Source: Eudorina sp. 2006-703-Eu-15
Taxonomy: Eukaryota; Chlorophyta; Chlorophyceae; Chlamydomonadales; Volvocaceae
DNA length: 64,000 nt
Direction of reading: 5' to 3'
Assembly: GCA_003117195.1 (NCBI GenBank)
Contig: BDSI01000004.1
Span: 1,545,290-1,609,289, forward strand
How positions within the stretch are numbered: position 1 is the stretch's first letter; every line of letters begins with the position of its first letter. Of this stretch, positions 12,084 through 24,200 are shown one piece after another. The notes under the pieces were generated by a model. It was not told where the DNA came from. It did not search any database and was given only the letters and a program-made list of their open reading frames with translations. The position numbers were made by a program, and so were the translations under genes.

Positions 12084-14213
12084 AGGCGATAACAATTCTA
12101 AGCCATCTGGAAGAGCAGCACGTCTGCGCGTGGGTTCAGCTTCTTATTGCGATGTTGATTCTGGGCGGCTTGACTGCTCGTGTGCAGGGCCCGTGTGATT
12201 TTATGATTGTGTGAATGAGCGCTCGGCGGGGTATCGGTGGGCGCGGGGGGTTGGCCTCGGGTTCGTGGTCCGTTTCGGAGATGGCGCGGTCGGACGAGAA
12301 GGACATGGTATGCCTGCGACCGGCCATGCTTCTGGCCTCTGTGTGGAAACCGAATGAATATGGACTTACCCGACACTGCATTGGATATGTCCACGCCCGG
12401 TAAACACCCGGTAAGCACAAGTCCGTAATGACACGCTGGACAAGATTCAGCAGCCCACCGACGTCTCCACAGTGATTTACAACCGAAGTGGTTGTGGTGC
12501 ACCATGCCAGGGCGCAAAATACCCGTGGCCTTGAATGGCTCAATTTAATGCTGACAACAGCGGCCTCGGCTGCGCAGGCAAGACCAGGCTCGCAGTAGCT
12601 GATCCGTGCAAGTAAGCGGTTCTGGGATGCATCCCGCAGGGTTATTTGATGCCCCTTCGAGAGGAATGAGCGACGCGACATGCCCCTTGCTGAGTGCTCG
12701 AACTTCACGGGTCAACGGACAATCCACAATAGGTGGCTTGGGCTATTAAAATTCGACATACACCCCTGGTGCACTCAGGACAATGAGAGCAGTGCAGGGC
12801 TCAGCCGCACCACACTGGCGCGATTCAGCGACAAAACGGGCCGACCGATAACGGAGCGTCCGAGCTCTCACTAGTCGTCCACGTACTGACATGCACGCTA
12901 CACGTGTCAAAGTTCCAAAGTACGCTACACGAGCTCAAGTTCCATAACATGATCAAACTAAGTACGTTCAAAGTAATTACTAATGGCGACGGTAATTTTC
13001 ACACCCCCGTGTGATGCTCCAGATCCACGCAAAACCCCCCGGGCAAAATAAAACGGATGATGAGCATCCTGTGCTGCGTTGTAATCTCCTGATGGCGCAG
13101 ATTGGGCCCCCCCTGCAATCCTCGTCGCTCGCTCTCACCGGCTCCGGCTAAACATCCCTGAAGGGCTTGTCCGTCCCATCTTCCTCCAGCCATAAGGGCA
13201 ACCCACCGCCTGCAGGATCGAGCCACGCAACCAACCGACAGGTCTGCGATTCCCGCCGCGGGAGATGCCCGCGGCGTCACTTGACAAACGTCTCTCGACA
13301 CATGTCCCTCGAAGAAGAGCCGCCCCCCGCTCAGTCAAAGCTCTCCTCCCATCCTCATGCACCATTCCTGTATGCGTGTGCAGACCATGCGAACCAGCTG
13401 CGAGTGCCCTAATCGCCGCCACCAAAACGTCGATCGAACCTGTCCCTACGACGGGGTTATGCAATTACCCTTTCATTAGTGCAGGTGCCCGTGCATGGAT
13501 GCTCACACCACAGACCACACCCAGCCGTCATCAACATGCCCGCCCGTAATCCCCCTTGCAACTCCCAACAACGGAACCGCCCCGCTTGGTCACCTTTCGA
13601 TGCGACTGCCGAACCCATGAATCACACCCGTGAACTCAAATATGATCACGCCCCAAGAATGGTTGATGCCGCGTTGGGAACCGGTCCGGCCGCGTGGCTT
13701 CGTTCCCAAAAGTCTCACGGGGTTAGCAGGCGACGCAAGTCCCCTGGGAGGGGCACGCACGGCCTCCATACCGCCCCATGCAGCGCACCGCTGCTGCACA
13801 TGAACACCCAGACCCGGACGGTATCATTTCGGGCCCCCGCCACGCTTCCTGCTTGAATGGACGCAATCCTTAACTCGCAAAGACACGTTCGAGTGGACCA
13901 AACATAAACCCGTCGTGCCCTGACGCGAAGGGAAAGCCACTTCGTTGCGCAACACCGCACGGCACCGCACTTTTGGAAAAAAACACCGAACCGACGCGTC
14001 ACGTTCCACGTACAGAATCACGGGCCATGCGCCGCCATGCGTCGCTGTGCGGGCCCTATGCCCCGCTCGCACCCCTCAACTCGATGATGAATCTTCGCCA
14101 CCAAGTCCCAGCAAGACGGAATGGCGATGTCACGGACCGGGCCCACCGCAAAGGGGCAATGCTGCGCATTTTCCGGCGCTTACTCCCTCCCTCGCTGGCT
14201 GGCTGGCCCCCGC
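12084..14213. other. Convergent intergenic region (3' ends of OST48 and ABCA)
   Basis: This 2.1 kb separates two stop codons facing each other and should contain both 3' UTRs. On the minus strand the first TGTAA-type poly(A) signal is at 12477-12481, 1.7 kb beyond the ABCA stop; on the plus strand one occurs at about 13079. Either would make an unusually long UTR, so other signals may be used. Open frames here (for example 12136-12708 minus) show no domain, and I see no RNA gene. Confidence 0.6.
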
Positions 14214-17200
14214 TCAGCGATTCGCACCGGACTGCAACGGCGACGGGTTGTATCCCGGGTAGTTGGGCGTGGCCAGCATCGGACCCGACTCCGACATGAC
14301 CGGAGCCACCGGCCGGCTCTGGGTCACCCCCGCAGCCAGCGCCGCGGGGGTTGCGGTGGGCACCGACATCGCTGGCACGTAGGCGCCCGGCACTGGTGGT
14401 GCCGGGTTGCCGTACCCTGCACCGGGGCCGTACGGCACGACGGCGCCGCCCGGCGGCGGCACCAAGGGCGCCGAGACCGCGGGCGCGGGGGTGGTGTCCA
14501 GGATAACTAGACGGCCCGCCTCGTCCGTGCCCCAGCGCACCTGCACAGCGCAGCACATCATAGCACAGCAAAAATGCACGTCAGCGCTTGGCAGCGAAGG
14601 CGAAACAGGTCCCACGCAAGGACACGTCGCGCGTGATCGCGGGTGATCGGGGACATGAGGAGATGATGCATGGGGGGAATCGGGGGCCACCGACCCAGGA
14701 TGGAGCGGTGAAGAGGCCAAGGAGGAGGGGGCGATGCGGGGAGGGAGAGCAAGGCATGTCCCTCGCTGATGAATGCACACTGGCTGGAGCTAGCCAGCTG
14801 TCTAGGGCTGTCGACTCCCGCGCGTGTCTCTGCGTGCCATCCAATACAGCCGCAGCTCCGCCCCTCCCCTCCAAACCTCCCCGGTTTGTTTCTCTTTTCA
14901 ATTTAGACCCAGACCTTCCCCCGCCTCGCCTTGTAGGCCACGTGGGTGACCGGGTGCGCCACCAGCTCCGCCCCGATGGGGATCTGCATCTTGCTGCCGT
15001 CGTCCATCACGTGGGTCACCATCGACTGGCCCGCCTGCTGCGCCGCCTCCAGCTCGGCCTTGCGGGCGATGTTGAGGAACACCTCCTCCAGGGAGGTCAG
15101 GCTCAGCTGCACGTCCGTGATGCCCAGGGCGGTCCGGCTGGCCTGAGGGCGGGAGGTGTGCGGGGTGAGTCGGGATGGGGTGGGTAGGGATGGGGCGGGT
15201 CGGGATGGGGCGGGCCGGGATGGGATGAGGCGGGTCGGCATGGATTTTCAAGTCGAAGTCAAGAGATGCGGTGTGGGGTTAGGGCCCAGGGAGGGCGGAC
15301 CCGCGCGTATCGCATCCCCACACTCTGCAACTCCCTCGTTCCTTCCTCTCAGCGCTGCCGCTCGCTGTCAACCCGCCGCGGCCGCCACCCAGCCACCAAC
15401 CGGCCGCCACGCCACCCCATCCCGAACATCGACCATGTCACCAGGGGCCTGACTGCCCGCCCCCCGCCGCCCCGCCCCGCCCCCTCACCTCCAGCTCCGC
15501 CAGGAAGCCGTTCAGCAGCGGCTCCTTGTCGCGCTCCACCAGGAAGTGCATGTAGGCCTTGGACTCCTCCACCGGGGCCAGGCCCAGCTTGTCCTGGGGC
15601 AAGGCGGGGTTGAGGGCGAGCGAGGGCAGGGAGAGAGGGCAGGGACAGAGGGCAGGGCAGGGAAGGGGGAAGGATAAGGCAAGGCCTTCGCGAGGCGAGG
15701 CGAGGTGAGGCGTGTGCCGCCGTTTCGGCGCTGCGCCTGGATGTATGGACATGGTGCTGTGTCAGCCTGGACGACTGGCCACCCCGCTGCCACAAGCCGG
15801 GGGCAGCCCAGCCACAGGTGTCCCCACCGTAACCGGTACCGCAGCACCGCCAGCTGCACCGTTTGAAAGCTGGGCAGCGAAAGCGCGCCCCTACCCCAGC
15901 GGCGGCCATCATCTGCGAACGTGTGCCCATCTGCCCAAAAGCCATGCCTGCCACCTCGGCGTTCCCCATGACCCCATCCACCGTACCTCTAGAAGGGATC
16001 TGCCTTTACAGCGTCGAGGCATGTTCAAGGAATGTTCAAATGTCAATCTCAACCCTCCTCGTTGGACACCCCTCCCGAGAAGCCGCCTAGAGATGTGAAA
16101 CCCACCTGGAAGAAGCGCTTGACGCCCGCGGCGCGGGCCTCCACCGCCGCCGCGTCGGCGTCCACGCGACCCGTGGAGGACGTGACGGAGACGGACAGCG
16201 TGTAGCCGGAGCCGAAGCGCTGCTTGAGGCGCAGGCTGGTGCCGATGCAGCGCAGCTTGCCGCGCGCCATGATGGCGATGCGGTCACCCAGGATGTCCGC
16301 CTCCTCCATGGAGTGGGTGGTCAGCACGATGGCGCGGCCCTGCTTGGCCTCCTGGATGATGTCCCACACGTAGCGACGGGAGATGGGGTCCTGGGTGGGC
16401 GGCAGGTGGGGCGGGGGGCCCCAAGGGGAAGGGGGAGGGGTTTGAAAAGGAAAAACCAGACCCGGAAAAGGACCCGGGCAGACCCAAATTGGGGCCCCCC
16501 AGGGGGAGGGGGCACCGTCCTGGGAGTGGGTGGAAGGGGCAGCGGGCCTTGAGACGTTTCGAGGTGCGTGGTGATGGTGGACGTGGCGACGGTTTCGCGT
16601 TGGGGGGCTTGTGGTGGGAAGAGTGGAGGGGCAACAGATCAGATATCCTTGTGACGGCAAGGTGTATCGCACCACCTCGTATCATACATAACTCGGCACC
16701 ACCCAACTCAGCACCACCATCCCGCGCCCTTGCCAAAACTCCCCACCACCCCCTAGACTTTAACATTCTTACAAGCCCCGTCACCCAACACCCAGCGGAC
16801 CCCTCCCCTCCCCTCGCTTCGCCTCGCCTCCCCTACCATGCCGGTGGTGGGCTCGTCCAGGTACACGATGCGCGGGTCGCCCAGCAGCGCGATGGCCACA
16901 CTCAGACGGCGCTTCATGCCGCCACTGTAGGAGCCCGCGCGCTGCTTGGCGGCGTACGTCAGCTTCACCTTCTCGAGCAGGGTGTCCAGGTCGCTGGCCA
17001 CCTGCGCACAGGGCCGGGCGGACAGCGCGGTGGTGAGACGGCGGGGGCGGGAAGAGAGGGACTGGTGGTGAGACGGGGGGGAGGGACTGGTGGGGACCCA
17101 TCGCATGCAACTGTCGACGAAGGGGCTCAGGCTGGGACTCGGGGGAGCGAAGCTGTTCCAGGATCAAGCAACTCTGTACCTGGGGCCGACCGTTACTGTG

Positions 17201-18194
17201 GTGAGGATCAGGCAGGCAGACCGGCAGGCAGGTAGGCAGATAGGCAGGCAAGTCGGCAGGTAAGCAGGCAGGCAGGCGAAAGGCAGTGACACCCCTCGGC
17301 GGCGGACTGGCTCCAATCCCTACCCCCGGAGTCCCCCGGGCGAGGGGAAGGAGCGCGGCGGGGCCGCTGCCGCACCTTGCGGCGGGGCAGGCCCTTGATG
17401 TGGCCGTAGATGGACAGGTGCTCGGCGCCGTTCAGCTCGTTCCAAAGAATGTCAAATTGCGGGCAGACACCCATCTGCGCTCCGAGGAGGGGGCAGGGGC
17501 AGGCAGGCGCGCGGGGCCTAGGACATTGGTAGACATACATACTTATACAGGGCGGGGGGCGGGCAGGGGCGCGACACACCTTCCTAGTCAAGAGGGCTTC
17601 AAGGGCAGCCCACAGCGCAACGGGTCGGACACTGACAGAAGCGGCCGCATGGACAAAAGAGAGATGGGTCCGAAGGCACGAGGTGGTCAACGGGGGAAAA
17701 CAGTCAGTCTCCATCGCGTACAGTCAGCCGCCAGTCAGCCCTACGGTACCTTGGAGCGGATGCTGTCCAGGCCGGCGGGGTCGCTGATGGGCTCCTCGTA
17801 CACCAGCGCCTCGCCGCCAGTCGGAGGAATGGCGCCTGGGGCAGTACCGCAGGTAAGGAGAACAGGGGGGGCGCGGCGGGCGGTCGGTCGGTCGGGCAGG
17901 AGGGACGGCAGCGGTGTGTGTGTGGGGGGGAGCCCTCAATGGGGGAGCAATCAAAAAGAGCCCTCAAGACCCCCATACCGTAAACCCTCGGGGAGGATCT
18001 CAATGGGCCCACGCGGGTGGGCGGTCCCGCCTCAAAGCCCGTGGACCCAGGACGACAATACACACGGTACGGCGCCTGGTGAAACCCACACGTGCCCGCA
18101 CGTGCGCCCTGCCTGGCTAACCCAAACCCGTACTTCATGACTTCATTGCCCCACACTCCCGGCCAGCTCACGGCCACGCACCAGTCAGGCAGTT

Positions 18195-18227
<33 letters not shown>

Positions 18228-21200
18228 CTGAGGCGGATCCGCGGGGCAAAGGGAACAGACGCCTAGGCCGCGGGTTATAAATCCGACAGGTCCACACGGA
18301 GTACGACATAAATACGACATAAGTGCAGCGTCCTTTCAAGGTGCATGTCGTGCCTGCCGCACCTCCGCACACATTCGGGGCAACAGCGCTCGCGGCAAAG
18401 CCAAGTGCCCCTAGAGCCCTAACCCGCCCACCAGGCCAGCACCTCTTAATCACAGAGGTAGTGGGGTGCCGCTGAGGGACCCCAACGCCTGCCACCCCAC
18501 CCCACGCCCCCCTGCCGCTGGCCCAATTCCGCCTGCAACCCACCAGCAGGCAGAAGAGCTGGCCCTGCTCGATGGCGAACCAGCTGCCCTTGATGGCCCA
18601 GAAGTCGTCCGTCTTCTCGCAGGAGCAGCAGGAGCAGCACTCGCAGCACTTGACCGAGTTGCCGCAGCAGCCGTTGCTGCCCTTGTACAGCTTGCTGAGG
18701 CCGTACACCTCGACGGCGTTGTTGCGGCCGGCACCGGGGCCGGTGGTCACCTCCTGCATGGCCATGCTGCCCGGGGCGCCTGCAAACACCGGCGGCGGGT
18801 CCGGGATGCGCAGGAAAGGAATGGCGGCGCGGGGTTCAGGAGGCGGTTAGACGACGTCAGCGGCGGTGGTAGGCGGACGGCAAATGGGCCACGCTGTCAG
18901 CGTGTGAGGTGTGACTGCATCATATAATCCGTAGTTTCCCGGACTGGGTCCGGGGGATTGAGGGCTGAGGGACGAGACGGCAGTGCAGGTCAAGACAATA
19001 CGAGGGCGGCCGCAGCACAACGACGGCAGGGGCGGACCCAGCCTATGACCAGCACCGGCCCAGCCGCACGTCAGCGCCAATCGTGGGGCGGCCAACCAAG
19101 CGGTCCCCCATGCTGCGCAACAGCTCCGAGACCGCAGTCCTGCAGCTCAGCGCCGCCCCGACAGAGGACCTCAAGACCGGGTGCGGAGAGCCGCATGCAC
19201 CGAGAAAGTGACCCGTGGGTCCCGCGGCCGCCGCTACCGCCTGTTTTATGCGGCATAATGCGGCATATGCGGTCCAGGATGCACCCTCGGCCAGCCGACC
19301 CACGTGTCATCCGACCGCCGAGCCCCGCGCGCCTCAATGAGAAGATTTAGCCGTACAACAGTACGGCATCTGAATACGGCAACCTCTCTCACCCGTCCGG
19401 TGCTCCAGCAGGCCCACCATCTTGTCCTCCTCCGCCCGGACGTCCTCGTCCAGCTCGTTGATCTTGGGCGGCAGCGGCCAGGCGGTGAAGCGGCCATTGC
19501 CCGCGGCGGCGGCCACGCTCTGCTGCACCTCCTTCAGTTTGGACTGCGCGCGGACGCAGCCCGGGAACCAGTAGTTGGGCAGGAAGATGTACCAGAAGGG
19601 CCTGCGGGGCAGTTGGGGACGGTTGGGGTTGGGGTTGGGGTTGGGGTCGGTTGGGGTGAGGGGTGTCAGAGGATGATCGTTTGACCCTTGACCCACATCG
19701 GCATCGTCAGAGAAGGAAGAGAGGGAATGGTTGGGAACTTGGGATGGCAGATGTGCCGTGAAAGGTCGCCAGGGAAATCCACTGGGGTGCAAGGTGGTTG
19801 GGGCTGGGACAAGGAGCTGGGCCGCCGGCACGGCAATGTGCCACCGGCACAGGTTTCCGACCCGCACGCCGCTCGTGAGGGCGGCGAGGCCCGGATCCCA
19901 AACGCCCGGCCCGCCACCCGCGCCTCATCCCCGGCCGCTCCGCTTCCCCCTCTCGCCCTCCCGGCGATCGGCCCTCCGGGCCGCCCTCACTTGCGCACGC
20001 CGAACTCGTTGGGCATGATGTTGTCAAAGTAGATCGCCAGAACGAAGTAGCCCAGCCACAGCGCGATCAGCACGCCGTAGATCTGGTTGAGCGACATGAC
20101 GCAGGTGAAGTTGAGGTACCGCTGGGTGGGGTTGTACGCCGGCTGCTCGTCGACGTTCGGGATGTTCAAGCAGTACGACGAACGCTGGCTCCACTCCAGG
20201 CCTGTCCGGGTCGGGGGGCGTTCGTGTAGCAGTACGACAGTACGACGGGTCGCGGGGTCACCGGACGTACGGGATGCCGGGGGCGAAGTGGTGGCATACC
20301 AACACACAAGACACGCAGTCGCGCACGGCGCGCGACCGTGGCCCGAACGCCATTCACGGTCTGTCTCCTAAACGTTGTTTTATAATTTCAGCACCAGCAC
20401 CAGCACCAGCAGCATGCTTTTTGTTGAGAGCTTGACGGTGCAGGCCTCACCTGGCGCCGTCCCCAGGACAGCCGAGCCCAGGTCGTTGAAGCCCTTGGCC
20501 AAGAGATCCCACGGGAACAGCGAGAAGACGACGGTGATGGCGTAGTTGAATTGGTCGTACATATCAGGAGAGTACGGCACGTCGAACAGGACGACGGTCT
20601 GCATAATCCAGCCCACGATGAAGATGGTGAAGCCCAGGTACACCGCAACCTGTGAGGTGAGGTGAGGCGGGGTGAGGTGAGGTGATTTGAGGTGAGGTGA
20701 TTTGAGGTGAGGTGAGGCGGGGCGGCGGGTATTTAGAAGCGAGGGCGAAGCCGTCCAACGGCGGAAGGTAAGAGCGTGGGGTGCCTGTCTGCTGCACATG
20801 GAAGGCAGCCGGCGGGGGGTGGTATGGGGGCGAATGCAAACTGCACCGACTGACTGCCGGTGCGAAAGTCCGGTGGAAGATGTGTGGGTGCGCGTGCGCG
20901 TGCAAGTGCGTGCGTGTGGTTGTGATGAGCAGAGCGCAGGACACCAACGAACCCCTCTGGGAGGAAACCGGCGGGCAGCCGCGCTGAACCGGTGCCGTGA
21001 CGGGGGTAGCCCCAGGCAGTGACAGCTGCAGCGCTCAGGCAGCTGTGCTTTCGCCCGCTCGCAGCCACCACACCCAATCTCAAGTCCCCCACCCACCCAC
21101 GCACCCACCCACGCACCTGCGTCCGTCGGATGAAGGCCGCCAGGAAGAGCGCCATCGAGCTCATGGCCAGCTGGAAGAGGAAGAAAAGGAAGAACAGCAG

Positions 21201-24200
21201 GCCGTAGTTGTTGTTCAGAAAGAGCTTGAACTGCAGGATGAGGCCGTAGATGACGATCGAGTGGGCCACAAAGAAGGCCAGGGTCACCTCCCACAGGCCC
21301 CAGGACGCCCAGTAGGCGCTGTCCGTCATGCCCATGGTGCGCAGAGCCTGAGGGGGGGGGGTAGGGGTACAGGTAGGGGTAGGGGCGCAACGTATAATCG
21401 TGATGGGCGTGGGGACGGGTATGGGTGATTGGGGATGGGTATGGATTGGGTGTGGGTATGGGCGCGGCGCTAATACGTTTTGAATTGTTCACAGGATACG
21501 CCGTTTGAGCGGGTTGGTGTGGTGCAGGGCCGAGGTACGCGGGCACGCAGCGGCAGCGGGGACGGCGTTGCTTCGCATCCATAGTAAGCTGGTGGGTGGG
21601 AAGGTGATTTACAATGTTGCCCGCACAAAAGAGGGAAGCAGGAATGGGCTTTTAGGGTATCGGGCGAGGTAGCAGGTGAGCCGGGTTGGGTGCGGGTGGG
21701 CTTAGGCATCAGGCGAGGGAAGGGGGGCGTCAATCGCCGCCGGCACCAGGGGTGGCAGCTCGCACGCCCACCTGCTTGAGGCCCAGCTCCTTCTCCGCCA
21801 CCACGGCGCCGATCTGGATGACGAAGCTGAACATGAGGGCCGCGAACACAAAGGGGCCCAGCACGGCGCCCAGCACGGAGCGGGTGGCGATGGCGGGGTG
21901 CGCAAACTGCTTCAGGGAGGCCTCGAAGTTGAGCGAGGCGGCCAGGCTGGTGGCGTTGGCCAGCTGCGGGGCGCGGCGCGCAGGGTACCCCAATGGACGC
22001 ACGTCAAGAGCAAGCCGCGGAGCAGATAGTCTTGGGGTTTTGAACGAAATGGGAACACAAGTGAGAGCGCAAGTCGGAGCAGGCGGTGTTGGGGTTGCGG
22101 AGCGAAATGGGAACAAGTGCGGGAACTAGACAGGGCAGGCGGTGTTGGGGTTGCGGAGCGCTAGATTGGATGGAGCACGAACGAGCCCGTGAGGGCGAGA
22201 GGCCCTCCTGTTCCGCTTCGGCGCAGGGGGGTGAGACCGCGAGGAGGCGAAGTGATATGGAAGCGGCCGAGGTGCCCATCACCCACCAGCCCGCCACCAG
22301 CTCACCCACCAGCCCAACCAACCGCCAGTCCCATGACGGGTAGACACCAGGCTTCCGCCCACCAGTCCCCTGTGGGCCGCGGTCCACCCGTACGATACGG
22401 CTCGGGTACGGCAGGGTACGGCGTCACTCACCCCGCTGTTGGCCAGCTGGTAGCGGGAGATCTCGCGATGTACGGCAGCTTGTACCGGCAGCTGGACGAA
22501 CTTGTTGGGGTGCTGCGGGAACAAACACACACACACACACACACATGCGCGCGCAGGGGCGCGTGACGAGCAGAGGGGCAGATGAAGATCCCAGACATGC
22601 ATTGCATGTAGATGTGTTTTGCAAACGGGTGCGAGAATCGAAAGACCTGGCCCATCGGGATCCAGGATACGGGCGGCAGACACGGCGAGGTTGAGGAACT
22701 TCAAAGTGGTGAACATCATACGCTTGTCTGGCTATCCGAGCTAAGCTCCGGAAGGGAAGGGAAAGAGACGACAGCGCAGGGCGCGAGGTACACAGGGGTC
22801 CCGCCCGCCAGCAGGACGCAAAGCGCGGGTGCACTGGGGTATTGCAAGTTGAACCAACCAGGGTGGGATATGGACGCCCCGCCCCGCCCCGCGCCTCCGC
22901 CCATCCTGGCTCTTTGCCCCCCCGCCCCACACTCACAAACCCTCCTAGCCGCCCCTCGACAGTCCCACGACCAAAGGCGCACCTGGTACGTGCCCTTGAA
23001 GAACTTCTCCTGCGGGAACCAAAGAAGCGATTGACATTCGGTGAGCGAAGACGAGGAGAGGAGCGAATTGGAGGAGGGGGAGGGGAGTGAAGAACCGCAA
23101 GCAAAACAGGTGTGCTGGGAGGAGGGGTTAGGGGTTAGGAGCGCAGCTAAAGCAAAACACGAGAGAGGTATGCAAGCATGCATTGGCTGCGCCAAACAGG
23201 CAAGAAGTCAAGAGTGGTCCAACGCGCCATGCAGAAGCAAAACACCTCACCCACAAACAGTCCTGCAACAAGGTGGGCGGCTTGTCGTTTCGCCCCGGGA
23301 GCCAGTGGTACGGTTAGACGCACACACCCAACCGCCGTACCGTGGTGTTGGTCTGCACGATGAAACCCTCCAGCAGCGAGCCCGTCACCTCAAAGTGTAC
23401 GGCAGCCAGTACGGTATCAGGATTGTTGAAGAGGTAGGTCTGAATGGCGCTGCGGTTGGCGAAGCCCTTGGCCTGCGGAGTTCACGGTAGGATGGGGATG
23501 GCGCATCCGGGACGGTACGAAGCTTTACTACATGGCACGGGACCACGGTACGGTGCTGTACACATTGTAAGGTACCGTGCGGCCGTGGAATGGACGGGCT
23601 TGTGATTGGCCCCGTGCCATGTAACCTTTAGACCGCCTCGCGAAACCTACAGCGACGCAAGGATGCGAGTCTGGTGACACTCTCACAGTTGGTGCCCCGA
23701 CCAACCGGCAGCAGAGCTCCCCGGGAGGGCACCCGAGCCCCAACATGCAACGCGCGCCCCACAGAAGTGGGGCCTGACGCCCCACGTGCACAGCCGCCCG
23801 CGCACCACCTCCACTTCCCCAACCTCACCGTGATGGGCACGTCATTGTTCTTCCGTACGGCTGTCATGATGGCCTGAGTGCGAAAGGGGGCGGGGTGTGG
23901 GTGGGTGTGTGGATGGTCAACGGGAGCAGCATATCGCCATTCGCCTGAAGCGCGGATCAATTCGTATGGCCGTCTTAACCCCTTCTGCCTGCCTGCCAAA
24001 TTGTCCGTTCGGCTTGGTCCGGCGGCGGCGCGGTCCCTGCACGGTCCCGTCCAACACACCCTGAAGCGACCGACATGTGCGCTTGTGAGCCGCCGGGATG
24101 AGACGCCGCATCCGACTCGGCGTTTCCCACCCAAATCCCCTAAAATTCTCACGGGTCTTACCACCGTGATGTTTCTGGCAAGTGCGTGGCTGTGGGTTGG

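Noticed and set aside
22616..22740. Candidate extra ABCA exon (frame with [17 protein letters not shown])
   Set aside because: The junction between exons 5 and 6 is in phase and matches the family without it; no good acceptor precedes it.
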